Source: Terfezia claveryi
Taxonomy: Eukaryota; Ascomycota; Pezizomycetes; Pezizales; Pezizaceae
NCBI GenBank assembly: GCA_015179025.1
Contig: WHUX01000001.1
Location: 124,001-188,000, forward strand
Direction of reading: 5' to 3'
DNA length: 64,000 bases
Both the position numbers and the translations under genes were made by a program. Shown one piece after another: positions 1-10,495 of the stretch. Positions within the stretch are counted from its first letter, which is position 1. Every line of letters starts with the position of its first letter. The notes beneath the pieces are model-generated. The model was not told the origin of the DNA. It did no database searches and was given only the letters and a program-made list of their open reading frames with translations.

Positions 1-345
1 GCCACGGAGGCGTTCTTCAGCTATTTATATTATGAGCTCACCCGACCCTCCTACGGTTATTTTTTTAATTTTTTCTTTCTTTGGTTATTTATCTCGTTGT
101 AGCTCCTCTTGTTCTGGTTGTGTCGCGTCGAGGTTCCTTGGGTTAACGAGCGCAAGCCTGTTACCGGTAATGACAGCACGGGAGCTCGTCGCTCTTTATG
201 AGTTATTCTGTGTATTTAGTGTCGGACCTGGCAGTTTAACTTGCCTTGTCTCTGAATCCACCCGGGTTTCCGGATGGATCATCATGGTCCCCCTAACGGG
301 ACCGTATATGAGTAATTAATTTTTTTTTAAAGAGAAATTCATGTT
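1..345 (+). mobile_element. 3' end of a decayed non-LTR retrotransposon (LINE copy 1)
   Basis: The first ~40 bases read as the C-terminal end of a LINE polyprotein (ATEAFFSYLYYELTRP), closely matching the end of LINE copy 2 nearby (VEAFFSFLYRQLAGR). The rest is a 3' UTR. It contains a GGACCTGGCAG block near 225 and a GGTCCCCCTAACGGGACC stem-loop near 284-302, followed by an AT-rich tail at 315-333. The same block and stem-loop recur at 1345-1460 and in several short tail-only insertions, so this is a family 3' end. The 5' part lies outside the window. Confidence 0.6.
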
Positions 346-689
346 GAGTATTGGATAAGGTAGGAACGCTATGGTGAAACTAGTTCTACAGTGAGGCTAT
401 GCCCTGTTCAGGCGATTTATCTCTAACTTCATTTAGTCACTTCATTCGGCTAACCAGACTATTTTGATAAGGGCGATTTTGCTGTGTTTTATTAGTGTCA
501 GTACGTTTTAGGATACTAGTCTGACTTGAGTAAGATACCTAGATACCTGTTAGAATGTCGTGCATGTCATTCCGCCCATACCTTAGCTATACCTGCAAAT
601 CCACATGACAGACGCATATGATGGATCCACATGCTCCATATGGAACGTCCACATAACAAACCCACTGACCCACCGAAGGAGGCATCAGA
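346..689. other. Intergenic, no gene seen
   Basis: No coding or RNA signal. At 517-529 a 13-bp TAGTCTGACTTGA block lies between TTAGGATAC and GTAAGATAC (7 of 9 matches). This could be an old member of the short-insertion family described elsewhere, but it is weak. Confidence 0.4.
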
Positions 690-1460
690 CAAGCGTCAAA
701 AGCCCGCAGGAGTGAGGCACGGTTTCGGCGTCAGGAGAGCAGAATGGAACCGCCATGCCCTCTCCGCCTATACTTTGCTACGCACGAACTGAGGCCTCCA
801 AAGATTTTGGCTCCAACACATCAACAAATCTGACACCAGCGACTGCTGCTGCGGCCATGACACTCAACTCGGCTAACATATTGTCTTCCACTGCCCAGAT
901 CACAACGAACAGAGGGCGCCCCTAGGCAGCATCAAAGACTGGGAAGATCTAGATCGGCCCATCTGGATCCGAGAGAATGGGGAGGAATGGGACGCGGTAG
1001 AGGCTTTCTTCAGCTTCCTTTATCGCCAACTGGCCGGGAGGGTCACATGATCGCTTAATTACATTAGGCTATTTCATTTGTGAGTGCTTTTATTTATGTT
1101 TGTGTTTTGCCAATTGGCACTTGAGTTTATCTAAGTCAGTTGTTGCTTTTGCTTTGCCGGGGGGGGAGGGTTGGGCTTCAGTCAGGCCCCCTGGGGTTCA
1201 TCTGACAAAAGGCCGGTTAATGCAGCAGGGAAGTTTTCTGATCCTTCACATCTTCTTTTGCATAATTGGCACTTGGGTTCATCTGCGCCTAACACTTGCT
1301 TTGCCGATTGGCACTTGAGCTTAATCTTTGTTTTTGTACATATCCGCCGGACCTGGCAGATAAACTTGCCTGTCCTTGAATCCAGCCGGGTTTCCGGGTG
1401 GCTCATCATGGTCCCCTTACTGGGACCGCATATTAGTACTAAGTATAAAAATAAAAAAGG
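690..1460 (+). mobile_element. Decayed LINE (Tad-like) C-terminus plus 3' UTR (LINE copy 2)
   Basis: From ~690 to the stop at 1048 the + strand reads as the end of a LINE polyprotein downstream of RNase H. A WNRHALSAYTLLRTN stretch is followed by a Cys/His knuckle (CCCGHD...HIVFHCP) and a C-terminal tail ending in AFFSFLYRQLAGRVT. The frame has stop codons after LLRTN and inside the knuckle, so the copy is dead. The 3' UTR runs to 1460 with the GGACCTGGCAG block (1349), the GGTCCCCTTACTGGGACC stem-loop (1411) and an A-rich tail. It is 5'-truncated. The assignment rests on the knuckle layout typical of fungal Tad-type LINEs. Confidence 0.7.
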
Positions 1461-1633
1461 ATTAACTACCACATGGTTGTGCATTGTATGTACTGCACCT
1501 AGGCGGCTTAGGCTGTGCATATTTAGGCTGCTTATTCAGTGGCATCACCATCGCTTTCTTAGAAGTATGTCATATGTATGATCATAAGCTGCTATGATTA
1601 TGAAAGAAATTGGACCCTCCGTAGTCTTCACTA

Positions 1634-1886
1634 CCGCATCCACTGGTGAGAAAGAGACCTGGTCAGTTTAGAGACATAGGTCGAGCTTATGCAGTAAGTG
1701 ACACTACAACGGTCCATTTTTTGGGAAAAAGTGCACAAGGTATCCGAGCGCAAAAATAGGGTGGATGATACCGTACAATCTGAGCTACAAGAGACTTTTT
1801 TTTGGGACCGTTGTAGTGTCACTTACTGCATAAGCTCGACCTATGTCTCTAAACTGACCAGGTCTCTTGCTCACCAGTGGATGCGG
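1634..1886. mobile_element. MITE with ~90 bp terminal inverted repeats and TA target duplication
   Basis: The element starts CCGCATCCACTGG and ends with the exact complement CCAGTGGATGCGG, flanked by TA on both sides (1632-1633, 1887-1888). The arms are near-perfect inverted repeats of about 90 bp around a short centre. No coding capacity. A second copy lies at 18235-18444, also TA-flanked. TA duplication and size fit a Tc1/mariner-type MITE; no transposase is in the window. Confidence 0.85.
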
Positions 1887-1888
1887 TA

Positions 1889-2792
1889 GTAGGTATCTAT
1901 TCATCTTACCATTGTCCCATAGAAATGTCACGGGCCACCCCAACGTCTCTTTTTCCTATGTTGCGGACCCATACTGCGTACATAAGGATTAACTTGTATA
2001 TATTACCATGAATCCAGTCGGGGTTGAGATCCCGTCGAGGCTTTTTTAATAAAGAAAAATAACAGTTGGGTCACATGCGCGTTTGGGCAGAGCACCAATA
2101 TCGCCAAGAAAGTAGGTAAGTAACCAAATTATCAAAGTGCGCAACACCCTCCCTAATATAGACCACAGCTTCTAATTCTCGTAGTTACTGGAGATAGTCC
2201 TGTAACCCGGCCTAATATCTCAATTGAATTCTTCATTACGGTTGATTCTTTTTTGATACGTGTTATGCAGGACACTCGCACTTGATCTACTCGAAGGTAG
2301 GTGGCCGCGGCTTGATATTGGAACCACAACCAAAATATAAGAACCGGAGGACAAGTGATACCGAAATGAATAATTTCCAGTTTCACCCCCACTAGCCTGG
2401 CTCGAACTCAGGATCTGTATGACCCTGTCCAAATTTCAGACTATAGAATAATGCACTTCAAAAGGTTTTTTTCATGACCCGGTTCTCGTATGCGGACCTG
2501 GTGAGAAGCCCACTAATTCAAAATACGCACATCTATGCACGAGTTCTCCCCCCGTCAGGGAAGTCTCATGTCAATTCCCTAGCGCTGTTCTTGTACTCCA
2601 ACGATGATCTTTAGAATCAATTCACGAGATTACAGTACCTGATCAAGAATGGAATATGTCCATAAGCATCAAGGTAACTAGTACTTACCAAGAAAGGTTT
2701 CAAAAACATCACTTTGTTGGGACCTACGTACAGAAATTTACAGGTCCCAATTTGCGAAACAGTTCATCGAAATCAGCCTCATAGTAGGTTAC
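1889..2792. other. No gene seen
   Basis: About 900 bp of AT-leaning sequence with only short open frames. I see no recognisable coding segment, RNA gene or clear repeat. Confidence 0.4.
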
Positions 2793-3300
2793 CTACATCT
2801 TCATTTCTCTCATCGGTCCCAACCGACCCCGATATTTCTCCGACCCCGCAGGCAAACAAACCTTCTTCGCCGTCCCCCGCTGCCACCACCTAAAGCAAAT
2901 TTTCATCAAGTCCCCAATCCCAATAACAAATGGAATCAGCTGACCCGTACTTAGAATTGTATTCACCCCCTGGATTCTATTCCAGCTAATGACCAGCTCC
3001 ACGGAAAGAATCGCCAGTAGCATCATCCACCCCCGCAATTACAGGTTTCCACCATGGCGGTTTCTTTTCCAAAAAAATCTTTCGAGGCCCTGAGAGCTTT
3101 TGTACTTAGGCCGATAGGCACCTGGGGGGCAGGTTCATCAACACCGGCTTCGGCGCCCTCCATCTCTGCCAAAGCCCCACAAAGTAACCTGATGTCTGGG
3201 TTTTGAACGCCGCATAGAGCTCGCTCCACAGTATCTTGTGGTAGTGCTGGATGAATCTACTAACACAATCCCCGTTAGGGACGCAGCTGCGATGGCTAAT
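2793..3300 (-). pseudogene. Remnant of a fungal multi-pass membrane protein
   Basis: The minus strand reads LLAILSVELVISWNRIQG followed by VNTILSTGQLIPFVIG at about 2900-3025. This pattern (hydrophobic helix, ISWN, then STGQLIP) is familiar from the C-terminal end of uncharacterised fungal membrane proteins. Upstream, a compatible stretch (LSTKALRASKDFFGKETAMVE) lies in another frame and joins only through a shift in a G-run near 3028. Earlier pieces (ELYAAFKT) are again in another frame. This looks like a frameshifted gene fragment rather than a working gene. Family recognition is from memory. Confidence 0.4.
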
Positions 3301-4466
3301 GCGAAATTTGTCTGACGGTACCAGCCACTGGAAGAGGTTGGTTCTGTGGAAGAAGAATCCGTATTGCAAGCCAGAGCAGTGGGATGACTGTAGGGAGGGA
3401 CTTGAATCGGTCCATACCGGTCCCCAAGAACCAGGAGGCGTATATACATAGAGAGAAGGAAGAAGAAAAGGAAACGCATGCGCCCGCCGAGGGTACATAG
3501 TTTGTTCCCATTGGTTGGGCCGGATGACGTGGGAAGTTAGAGAAGAGGCCTATACTTACATAAATATAGTTTTCATTGGTACATACATTTCAGCTTTCAC
3601 TGCTTGGTGAACGAATTCAAGTAGCTGGGGGGACGTACACTCCCTAATAAATTACAATCATAACCGCCGCGTCAACCGCATACGGCCTTGGCTTCCTGAT
3701 GGTGATGAACGCCTATGCCATTGCCATAGCCATCTGGAAGAGTGTAAACCTTACGCACATGATGTGGGCCATTTCCGTCACGTACCAGTTCGTAATCACG
3801 TTCGAGGCCCATTGGGTGTAACACCAATTCGGATCCCAATCCCTAAGGTGTCTGAGTCATCGCCGAAACCGCAGGTGGTCCGATCAATGACTCCGCTATC
3901 GCTGGTGGTGGTGCTTTGGCGAGGGAGCTCAGTTCATAGAGGCCCGTGCCGCAAGCAATGCTGGGGATGCTGTGGTTAGGCCAACTAAGATGGGTGAGAC
4001 CGAAACTTTATAGAAGTAACATTGACATGATCGACCTCATTGTGATGCTTGTGGATTTATCAAACCAATTCCGTAGGTATATCAGGATGGCTGAAGCTAT
4101 GGAGCCTTCATGCGTCCCGGCTGTCCAGGTATTCAAAATGGCTATAAATAGATTTGGGTGTGGACCAACAGCAGCAATATCACCAATGATGGACCTTTAT
4201 TTTTGTTGTATCCCTAGGCTGGAGTGAGGTGAATTATTGCATATATTCAGTAAGTAAGTATACAGCCTGGGATGGACAAAGCTCTTTTTACATAGCTACA
4301 TATTTATATATACAACTACTTAACTGAAGTTGCTCATGAGCAATTTCTTCAACCTTGTAAGCTCGATATAACTTATTGATATGTATTCTTAATCATATTG
4401 ATTCTTTACGTTAATGCAAATCAATTCTACCTATTGGATCTAACGAAGACAAGTGGCTCAGGTTGA
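3301..4466. other. No firm gene; possible coding fragments on +
   Basis: On the + strand, 3660-3820 reads as a hydrophobic stretch (GLGFLMVMNAYAIAIAIW...) and 4018-4227 as an open frame (MIDLIVMLVDLSNQF...). Neither has a proper start or intron structure or a family I recognise. They may be relics of a membrane protein gene. 4230-4466 is AT-rich with no signal. Confidence 0.3.
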
Positions 4467-4475
4467 CATTGTGAG

Positions 4476-4500
4476 TAGTCTGGTTGCACTACCCCTCGCA
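4476..4500 (-). mobile_element. Ultra-short insertion, 25 bp, with perfect 9-bp TSD
   Basis: The insert begins TAGTCTGGTTGCAC and is flanked by CATTGTGAG at 4467-4475 and 4501-4509 (9 of 9; 10 if one shared A is counted). Strand is assigned so that the shared fixed end reads CAGACTA at the 3' side. No terminal inverted repeat and no coding capacity. Confidence 0.8.
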
Positions 4501-4649
4501 CATTGTGAGCCATCTGACGCACGTGCGGCGAAGCTTTTAAGCTTTGATAGGCTTATTTTCAATTCTAGCATTTTGGCGGCACATACCGCTGTCTTTACCA
4601 ATGTGCATATATGCTGAACTGTTGCACATTAATTTCTAGTCATTAGGTG

Positions 4650-5004
4650 CCAAGACTAGTTATTAGGACAGGTTTTTTTTTTTTCTTTTCGGATTCTTAC
4701 ATACATCAGACTATACATACATATATGCGTAAAGTAAAGCAAAAGGACTACATATATTATTGGCGTTCTTTGAAGCTTCTGACGGCCTAAAAACTTGCTG
4801 GAACCATGGCTAGCGAATTTGTACCAACTGTAGATACGACCCAATCCGTTCCGCAACCCATTAGTCTTGCACAGTCGGAAAAGCTAGTCATGATCAAGCT
4901 GATGGGCAACAAACAATTCACAGTATTATATAGAATTTTATTTCCAATTCACGGTCTAAAGAAAATTTAAAAAGAAAAAGAAAATTGCGTCCTTTCAACC
5001 GGAA
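4650..5004 (-). repeat. Body of tRNA-Met-headed repeat (SINE-like)
   Basis: On the minus strand, downstream of the tRNA-like head at 5005-5092, lie a CCGGTT...TTTCTTTTTC stretch and a body with recurring landmarks: CATGAGCTTGATCATGACTAG, CCAAGACCAATGGGATGCGG, GGTACAAATTCGCTAGCCATG, and CAAAGAA..AAGTA. The same body recurs at about 6463-6640, 10905-11110, 20767-20900, 22320-22510, 27181-27418, 27600-27796 and 28512-28905. It is noncoding. The head-plus-body organisation is that of a tRNA-derived SINE. Confidence 0.7.
4707..4713 (+). mobile_element. Ultra-short insertion, 7 bp (CAGACTA), with perfect 9-bp TSD
   Basis: CAGACTA lies between two TACATACAT copies (4698-4706 and 4714-4722). The same point in sister repeat copies (for example 22478-22500) lacks the 7 bp and one repeat copy. 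The flanks are low-complexity, so chance is harder to exclude here than at the other sites. Confidence 0.5.
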
Positions 5005-5092
5005 ATGCCCCCTATCAGGATCGAACTGATGACACTCAGCGCACACATTTTTTGCCATATGAGACTGATGCTCTACCACTGAGCTAAGGAGG
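5005..5092 (-). tRNA. tRNA-Met(CAT)-like gene with ~16-nt intron
   Basis: Acceptor GCCTCCT pairs with AGGGGGC (one G-T), followed by discriminator A. A box TAGCTCAGTGG, anticodon stem TCAGT/GCTGA, loop with CAT, then a 16-nt intron one base 3' of the anticodon, and T arm ATCAG-TTCGATC-CTGAT with an intact B box. The D loop is one base shorter than in the + strand copy at 5729. It is the head of a repeat unit, so it may be a SINE promoter rather than a working tRNA gene. Confidence 0.55.
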
Positions 5093-5728
5093 CTAGTTGT
5101 TGTATAGCACTTTAGTTTCTATACATATTGTGAATAAGGTTTGAGTATTACCCGAGACAAAATCACCTGACTGAAATAAGTCAACTTCGTCTGGTATATA
5201 TCAGTGATATACTTGGAGAAGGGACTTCAATAAATGCCGATCTCTACTGCTGCGCTTAGCTATAGAGTTTCTCTCAAAGCGAGCGATTACCAACAGCGGG
5301 TACGGGTATAGAACAAATACAAAAAACTCAATCTCGAACCGCATGCATGGGTTTGTAAAGGCTATGGGTGTTCGGAATGGTGTGAATATTGATATGTTCA
5401 AGTACTGGAAAGCTTGTGCTTTGATCACTATAAGGAAAATATGGTAAAACCGCTCTATCGAACACAACATCCAGGAAAATCAGTGTTTCTTACAAACCGA
5501 TGCATACGGTTCGACATTGAGTTTTCTGTATACGTACACCTAACTGTATACCCCTATCCGCTGTTGGTACAAATTCGCTAGCTTTGTGAGAACGCTATAG
5601 CTGAAGGGCAGCAGCATGGATCGACTGATATCTACCATTGACTTATTTCAGTCAGGTGATTTTGTCTCGGGTAGTACTCAAACCTTATCCACATATGTAA
5701 AAGAACTTAAGTGATATATCAACATCTA
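5093..5728. repeat. Palindromic core between two head-to-head tRNA-Met units (copy A)
   Basis: The sequence after the left tRNA is repeated in inverted order before the right tRNA. A ~50-bp block containing ACCCGAGACAAAATCACC is almost perfectly inverted (5138-5187 against 5639-5689). Weaker matches (ACCAACAGCGGGTACGGG, AACTCAATCTCGAACCGCATG) continue inward to a ~150-bp non-palindromic centre. Arms are ~260-360 bp counting the tRNAs. Copy B at 27876-28426 has the same arms with the centre in opposite orientation. No ORF. Confidence 0.8.
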
Positions 5729-5817
5729 GCCTCCTTAGCTCAGTTGGTAGAGCATCAGTCTCATATGGCAAATAATGTGTGCGCTGAGTGTCATCAGTTC
5801 GATCCTGATAGGGGGCA
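5729..5817 (+). tRNA. tRNA-Met(CAT)-like gene with ~16-nt intron
   Basis: This is the best preserved of seven copies. Acceptor GCCTCCT/AGGGGGC, D arm GCTC-AGTTGGTA-GAGC, anticodon stem TCAGT/GCTGA, CAT anticodon, intron of about 16 nt after position 37, T arm ATCAG/CTGAT and discriminator A at 5817. A and B boxes are intact, so RNA polymerase III could transcribe it. It heads a plus-strand repeat unit. Confidence 0.6.
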
Positions 5818-6640
5818 TTTCCGGTTTAAAAAAGCGGTTTTTTTTTCTTAAAATTCTCTTTAGACATGGGTTGAAAATATATACCGTAGAAATCCTCCGA
5901 TATATATATATATATATATTTTTAAAGTCCATACGCCGATTCGACCTAATGTCATGCGGCGGAATCCTCCGATAGTAATATTATTTAAGACAGTAATCGC
6001 GAATAAGATGGTGGCACAACTCGGCTTGTCAGGTACCGCCAATAGGTTCGCGATTCCAAATGCTGAATATCAGAACAATTTAAACAAGTGGACAACAGGT
6101 AATAAAGCAACTACTCAATGGGTTGGTGAAGCTTGGGAACTACTATCGAGGAATATGATATCAATATCAGAGGATTGAAGGGCTATACTGCTGGCATTCA
6201 GGTTTCAGGAAGCGAAGATATAAGTTTGGATTCCGATAATGAGTACGAGCCTAGTCCAATTCTGGAGAGGAAGATGCAGTGGGCGAGAAAGTTCAAGCAT
6301 AAGGGCTGAGGGTGGTAGAGCGTTAAATCCAATAGCTGGTCCTTGTTACATAGAGCGCTAAGTATTTAAGACAGTAATCACGAATAGCGCGGTGAGGATG
6401 CTACAGGCAAAACCAACGTACTGTGTATAAGACTGCAGGCTTATCGGACGATTTCTACGGTATTCTATATAACGCTGAATTGTTGATCATCTGTTCCGAC
6501 AGTCCAAGACCAATGGAATGCGGAACGGATTGGGTCAGATTTCATATATCTGCTGTTAGTACAGATTAGCTAGCTAACTTGAAAAAGCCGACAGAAGCTT
6601 CAAAGAACACCAATTAAACTAAGTATGTATTGCATCAAAA
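5818..6640 (+). repeat. Body of tRNA-headed repeat, split by a DNA transposon
   Basis: The repeat body follows the tRNA at 5818-5881 and resumes at 6463 (TTCTATATAACGCTGAAT...) through the AATGGAATGCGGAACGGA and TCTGCTGTTAGTACAGATT landmarks to about 6640. The gap is filled by the TA-flanked element at 5884-6460. Copies at 20767 and 28512 show the uninterrupted order. Confidence 0.7.
5884..6460. mobile_element. TA-flanked DNA transposon remnant inside the repeat
   Basis: The ends are inverted repeats of ~20 bp, CCGTAGAAATCCTCCGATA at the left and the complement of CCGTAGAAATCGTCCGATAA at the right, flanked by TA at 5882-5883 and 6461-6462. Uninterrupted sister repeats give the empty site. 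Inside, 5960-6300 reads as coding-like fragments (GLSGTANRFAIPNAEYQ..., WVGEAWELLSR..., then after a frameshift SLDSDNEYEPSPILERK) that I cannot assign. An ATTTAAGACAGTAATC block occurs twice (5983, 6364). Tc1/mariner-like by TSD; non-autonomous. Confidence 0.75.
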
Positions 6641-7699
6641 TGGAGGTGCTGGCACTGTATAGACATGCTTATTGTTAATATTCCTAGTTTAAGGAAGTTA
6701 CCGTTTATGGTAGAAGGGGCGGTATTTTCCAGTAATCAGGGTAATTGGTAGATACCGTGATTTCATGAGTTATTTCCCTATCTGTAAGCAAATATTGTAG
6801 AGTATATTATTCGATAATGTTGGAAATCAATTGTTCTGGTGTATAAAGATAGCGCACCAAATGCAACCGGAGTAGTTCTATACCAGTTCTACGTTAAAAA
6901 CTATAGCTTAGAATGACAGTACTGTAACTACTACAGCAACTCAACTTAGGTAGCTAATGCAGCCACAAGATTTTAGGTGTTGTGCTAACTAAGTTAGAGA
7001 AGCAAGGTTTGTACAGGTTAAATGATGTCGTCTTGAAATCGATGTCGTCCGGCATCTTTGGAAGATCTTGGCATTGTTGTCCACAACAAACATCTGAAAG
7101 ACGGTTAGGCTCTCTGCACACGGTATCAGAATGACCTTGCGAATTCACATATCACATCAAGCTCGTAACATCTTATCATGACCACTCCTTGGAGCTTGAG
7201 ATATAGGTGTTATGTGATCATTGTCATCGAGAAGGAGGATTGTGCAAGTACTCGCTGCCCAATCATTCAACATCCCTCATAAGCATGTCATCTGCTCGTA
7301 TGTTGTTGCACGTTGATGATTACTAAGAAGCAATGTCAATCGGAACTTGCAAAATCTCTCTATTTCTTGGATGTTTTGGGGTCAAGATCTCACTAAATAT
7401 GGGTTATATTCGAGCAGGGGGCGTTAATATCTGGTTGTACGCCACAGTTCTCAGTTGCCTGTGTGATTGACAACCGCTTATGGTCGATATACTCCTTACA
7501 GAGTAAATACAGTAACAAATTTATAGAGGGTCCCAATATCTACTTTGCTTTACTTATCAATACGAACTACAAAATCCCCCGAAGATCTCTGTGCACAGAG
7601 TTCTGGGGCGGTTCTCTTGCGAATTTCCTGGGTTTCAGTTTCTTACACGTCCCGCTGTCAGCCAGGAGGTCTTACTATGCCAAACTGCGTAAAGCGCGA
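6641..7699. other. Decayed repeat sequence, no gene
   Basis: Part of 6670-6900 resembles, in reverse complement, the decayed block at 26940-27180 (shared GGAAGTTA and CAATTGTTCTGGTG landmarks). Short open frames at 6954-7148 and 7463-7700 have no recognisable content. Confidence 0.35.
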
Positions 7700-8027
7700 T
7701 TATTGTCTAATGCACCTGTTACTGGCCCCCACTCAAATATCTCCACCGCAACTTGTAAGTCGCAACATATCAAGTGTTGATCTACTACTTAAACAGCCCC
7801 GAGCTTTTTTGTCATCTTGGATGCAAGATATCTTAATATAGGAGCGTGTGGTAGCGGTGTGAACTGCCAATTTCGTACAGTAACTTTCTCGCACATATGG
7901 ACCTACCGGTTTCACACTCGTGATATTGCATGTTTACATCCCCACTCGAGTGCGACAACACAATATATACTATACTATCAATCGATATCAGGACTAATCC
8001 AGATACGGTATATGCGACAATACGACA

Positions 8028-10495
8028 ATGTCTGACCCACTGTCAATCGTCTCGGCAGTATTTGGCCTAGTTGCAATATCTGCCCGGCTTGGTGTCCTTT
8101 CCAAGCAGCTGTACGACTCTGCGAAAGACGCACCGGTATCCATGGTACAGATCCAACAGGAAATAAACGATCTACACCCAATTTTCATAGAGGTGGGGTG
8201 ATTCATACGAGGCACCACGAAGAAAGAGACTAGCAAGAGAGGGCTCTCTATGATCAGCTTGCATCATTTGATGACTATTTTGACTAGCTGTGTTTTGGTA
8301 TTCTCGAAGCTCGAGAAGAAACTAAATGAGGTTGCCAGGTTGGTGGATCCTACTACAACAAAGCCTGCACGGGGATTACAATGCACTGTGGATCGAATCA
8401 AGTGGGCCTTGTGGAAAGAAGCAGAGGTTGGCGTGATTCTCGGAGACTTACAGAGGCACAAATCAAGCTTGCAGCTCATGTTGTCTATGATTCAATGGTA
8501 CCTATCCCTTTTTTTTTTTTAAAATACTCATTACTCCTATTCGGTCCCAGTAAGGGGGCCATGAGGAGCCTACCTATCCCTGTTTCAAATCACGATGAAC
8601 ATTCAGATTGCTGAGTCGATCTAGAGTATTAATGAATTAATCCAGCAATACCGCATCCGAGGCAAACGAGCGTTTGGAGAAGCTACAGGGGCTCGTGGAA
8701 ATGATATTAGGAACCTCCATCCAGTTGCAGGCACTTATCAGCCGACAGTCAAATGAACCGCCAGCTCACGGCACTGCAGAGTCGGAGCACAATATTGACC
8801 CCAGCACTATTCCAACTAGCGACGCTTCTTCATCAAGATGTGCATCTGGACGCGCTTCGCGTCTCTCGGTTGGTCAAATTGACGGGGCCTCTATCCGGAC
8901 GACCAAAACATCATTCTCTTTACAGTCCGTGCAATCCTTCACCCGGGAGCTCTTCCGTTCAAGAGCCTACAAACGCCTTAGCTCTCATAGAGCTGGCGCT
9001 GGTTCTAGTGCTGAGTCTATCTACTCCAAGAGTAGTAGTGCAACCAAGGGAGACAGATGGTCAATGCTATCAGACATTTCTCTGGGTGCCCTGGCAATAT
9101 CTGAAATTTCCGTTCTGGAGCTGCCAATTTGCAGTTCTGACTTGTATGATTCACAGCCCTATGATTTAGCTGAGGAAGCTACATCAGCCGAAAGGCCCAA
9201 CGGTATTCATGCTCAGCATGCTCCGTAGGGGGTTGTTACTGTGGCCTTCCCGTGGCAGGATTCATACCGCTATTAGGACGAATGACGAATCCTTATTACG
9301 TACCTTAATTACATTGGGAGCTGATCTTGAAGAGAAAGATCCAGAAGGACATACACCATTGATTGTGGCGATCCGCAACAGCAATTCTAGAGTTTGTAGA
9401 ACCCTATTAGATATAGGTGTAGAAGTGGACACTCCTGACTCTTCCGGCATCACGCCACTGATACATGCTATAACGTTTCGTGATGACGACCCTGACGACG
9501 CCCTTTATATAAACCAGGGCTTGCAACTGAGGCTCTGTGAATTGCTGGTGGATGCAGGCGCGGCGGTCGATACACCCGATTCCTCTGGTCGTACACCGCT
9601 GGCGCATGCTGCAGGTAGCCAGACTTGGGCCGAGTTAGGCCTCTGCGAATTTCTCATAAATAAAGGCTCTGCAGTCGATACACCCGATTCCACTGGCCGT
9701 ACACCGCTATCGTATTCTGCGTGTAGCCAGACTGTACTCGGCTTCGAAGTCTGCGAATTTCTCCTTGATGAAGGTGCAGCAGTCGATACACGCGATTCCT
9801 CCGGCCGTACACCGCTGTCATACGCTATGTCTGCTCAGAGTTTGCACAACCATGAGACTTGCAAACTTCTTGTTGAAAAAGGGGCAGCAATCGATACGCC
9901 TGATGCTGCCGGTCGCACCCCGTTATCATATGCTGCTAATGGTAACCGGTGGAGTAATTTTAAATTGCTGGTAGATAAAGGTGCAGAATTGGATAGGTCG
10001 GATTTCTCAGACCGCACGCCGCTATCATATGTTGCGGCCAACTAGCACCAAAATTGCCAAATTCTTGGGCAGTACCTAGTCGATACACGCGATTCCTCTG
10101 GCCGCACACCACTGTCGTATGCCACCTCGTCTCGAGGTTCAGCTGCCCTCGATATTTCTAACATGCTGATTGGTGCAGGCGCAGCAGTGGACACACCCAA
10201 TTTGTATGGGCGCACGATATTGTCATATGCAGCTGCAACGGGCGCCAGAGAGGAGTTAATTCTTGCCACTGCTTACATATCGTAAATGGCGCTGGTTTCT
10301 TTGAGGGAGACCACCTGTGGTGGATATATATATTTACAAAGACACCCGTATAGCGCTTTGCACACTACTCCTTGATAAATACGCGAAGACACGACCGACA
10401 GCGCTGGTCACTCCCCCTATTGGTACGCTCATGATGCAAACAGCAGCGAGATTTGTCAGTTTCTTGCTAACAGAGGTGCGAAGCAAGATATATAA
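8028..10495 (+). pseudogene. Dead paralogue of the ankyrin-repeat gene
   Basis: It begins ATG at 8028 (MSDPLSIVSAVFGLVAISA) and aligns along its whole length with the intact gene at 22851-25269. Defects: an in-frame TGA where the paralogue has TCA (near 8200); a 61-bp LINE tail inserted in the intron (8510-8570); a disrupted stretch near 9210-9230 that shifts the frame between the linker and the ankyrin repeats; and further breaks after 10040, where the repeats continue in other frames to a GAT-ATA-TAA end at 10495. Ten or so ankyrin units with TPDSSGRTPLSYA cores remain readable. The mutations are not mainly C-to-T, so repeat-induced point mutation is not the obvious cause. Confidence 0.85.
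8510..8570 (-). mobile_element. 61-bp LINE 3'-tail insertion with 11-bp TSD
   Basis: On the minus strand it reads GGCTCCTCATGGCCCCC, a TTACTGGGACC arm, a short AGTAATGAGTA stretch and a poly-A run. That is the family 3' tail seen at 1400-1460. TACCTATCCCT flanks it at 8499-8509 and 8571-8581 (11 of 11). The intact paralogue has the corresponding sequence only once, so the empty site is known. Confidence 0.85.

Noticed and set aside
451..462. TAACCAGACTATT block as a short insertion
   Set aside because: No direct repeat flanks it. It may be chance or too old.
8674..10045. Two separate functional genes (184 and 278 codons) in the dead ankyrin locus
   Set aside because: Both are pieces of the same paralogue of 22851-25269, broken by a frameshift and a stop. 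Their own start codons are internal.
8028..10495. Repeat-induced point mutation as the cause of the dead ankyrin copy
   Set aside because: The key stop is TCA to TGA (C to G), and the other breaks are indels or an insertion. No strong C-to-T bias between the two copies is evident by eye.
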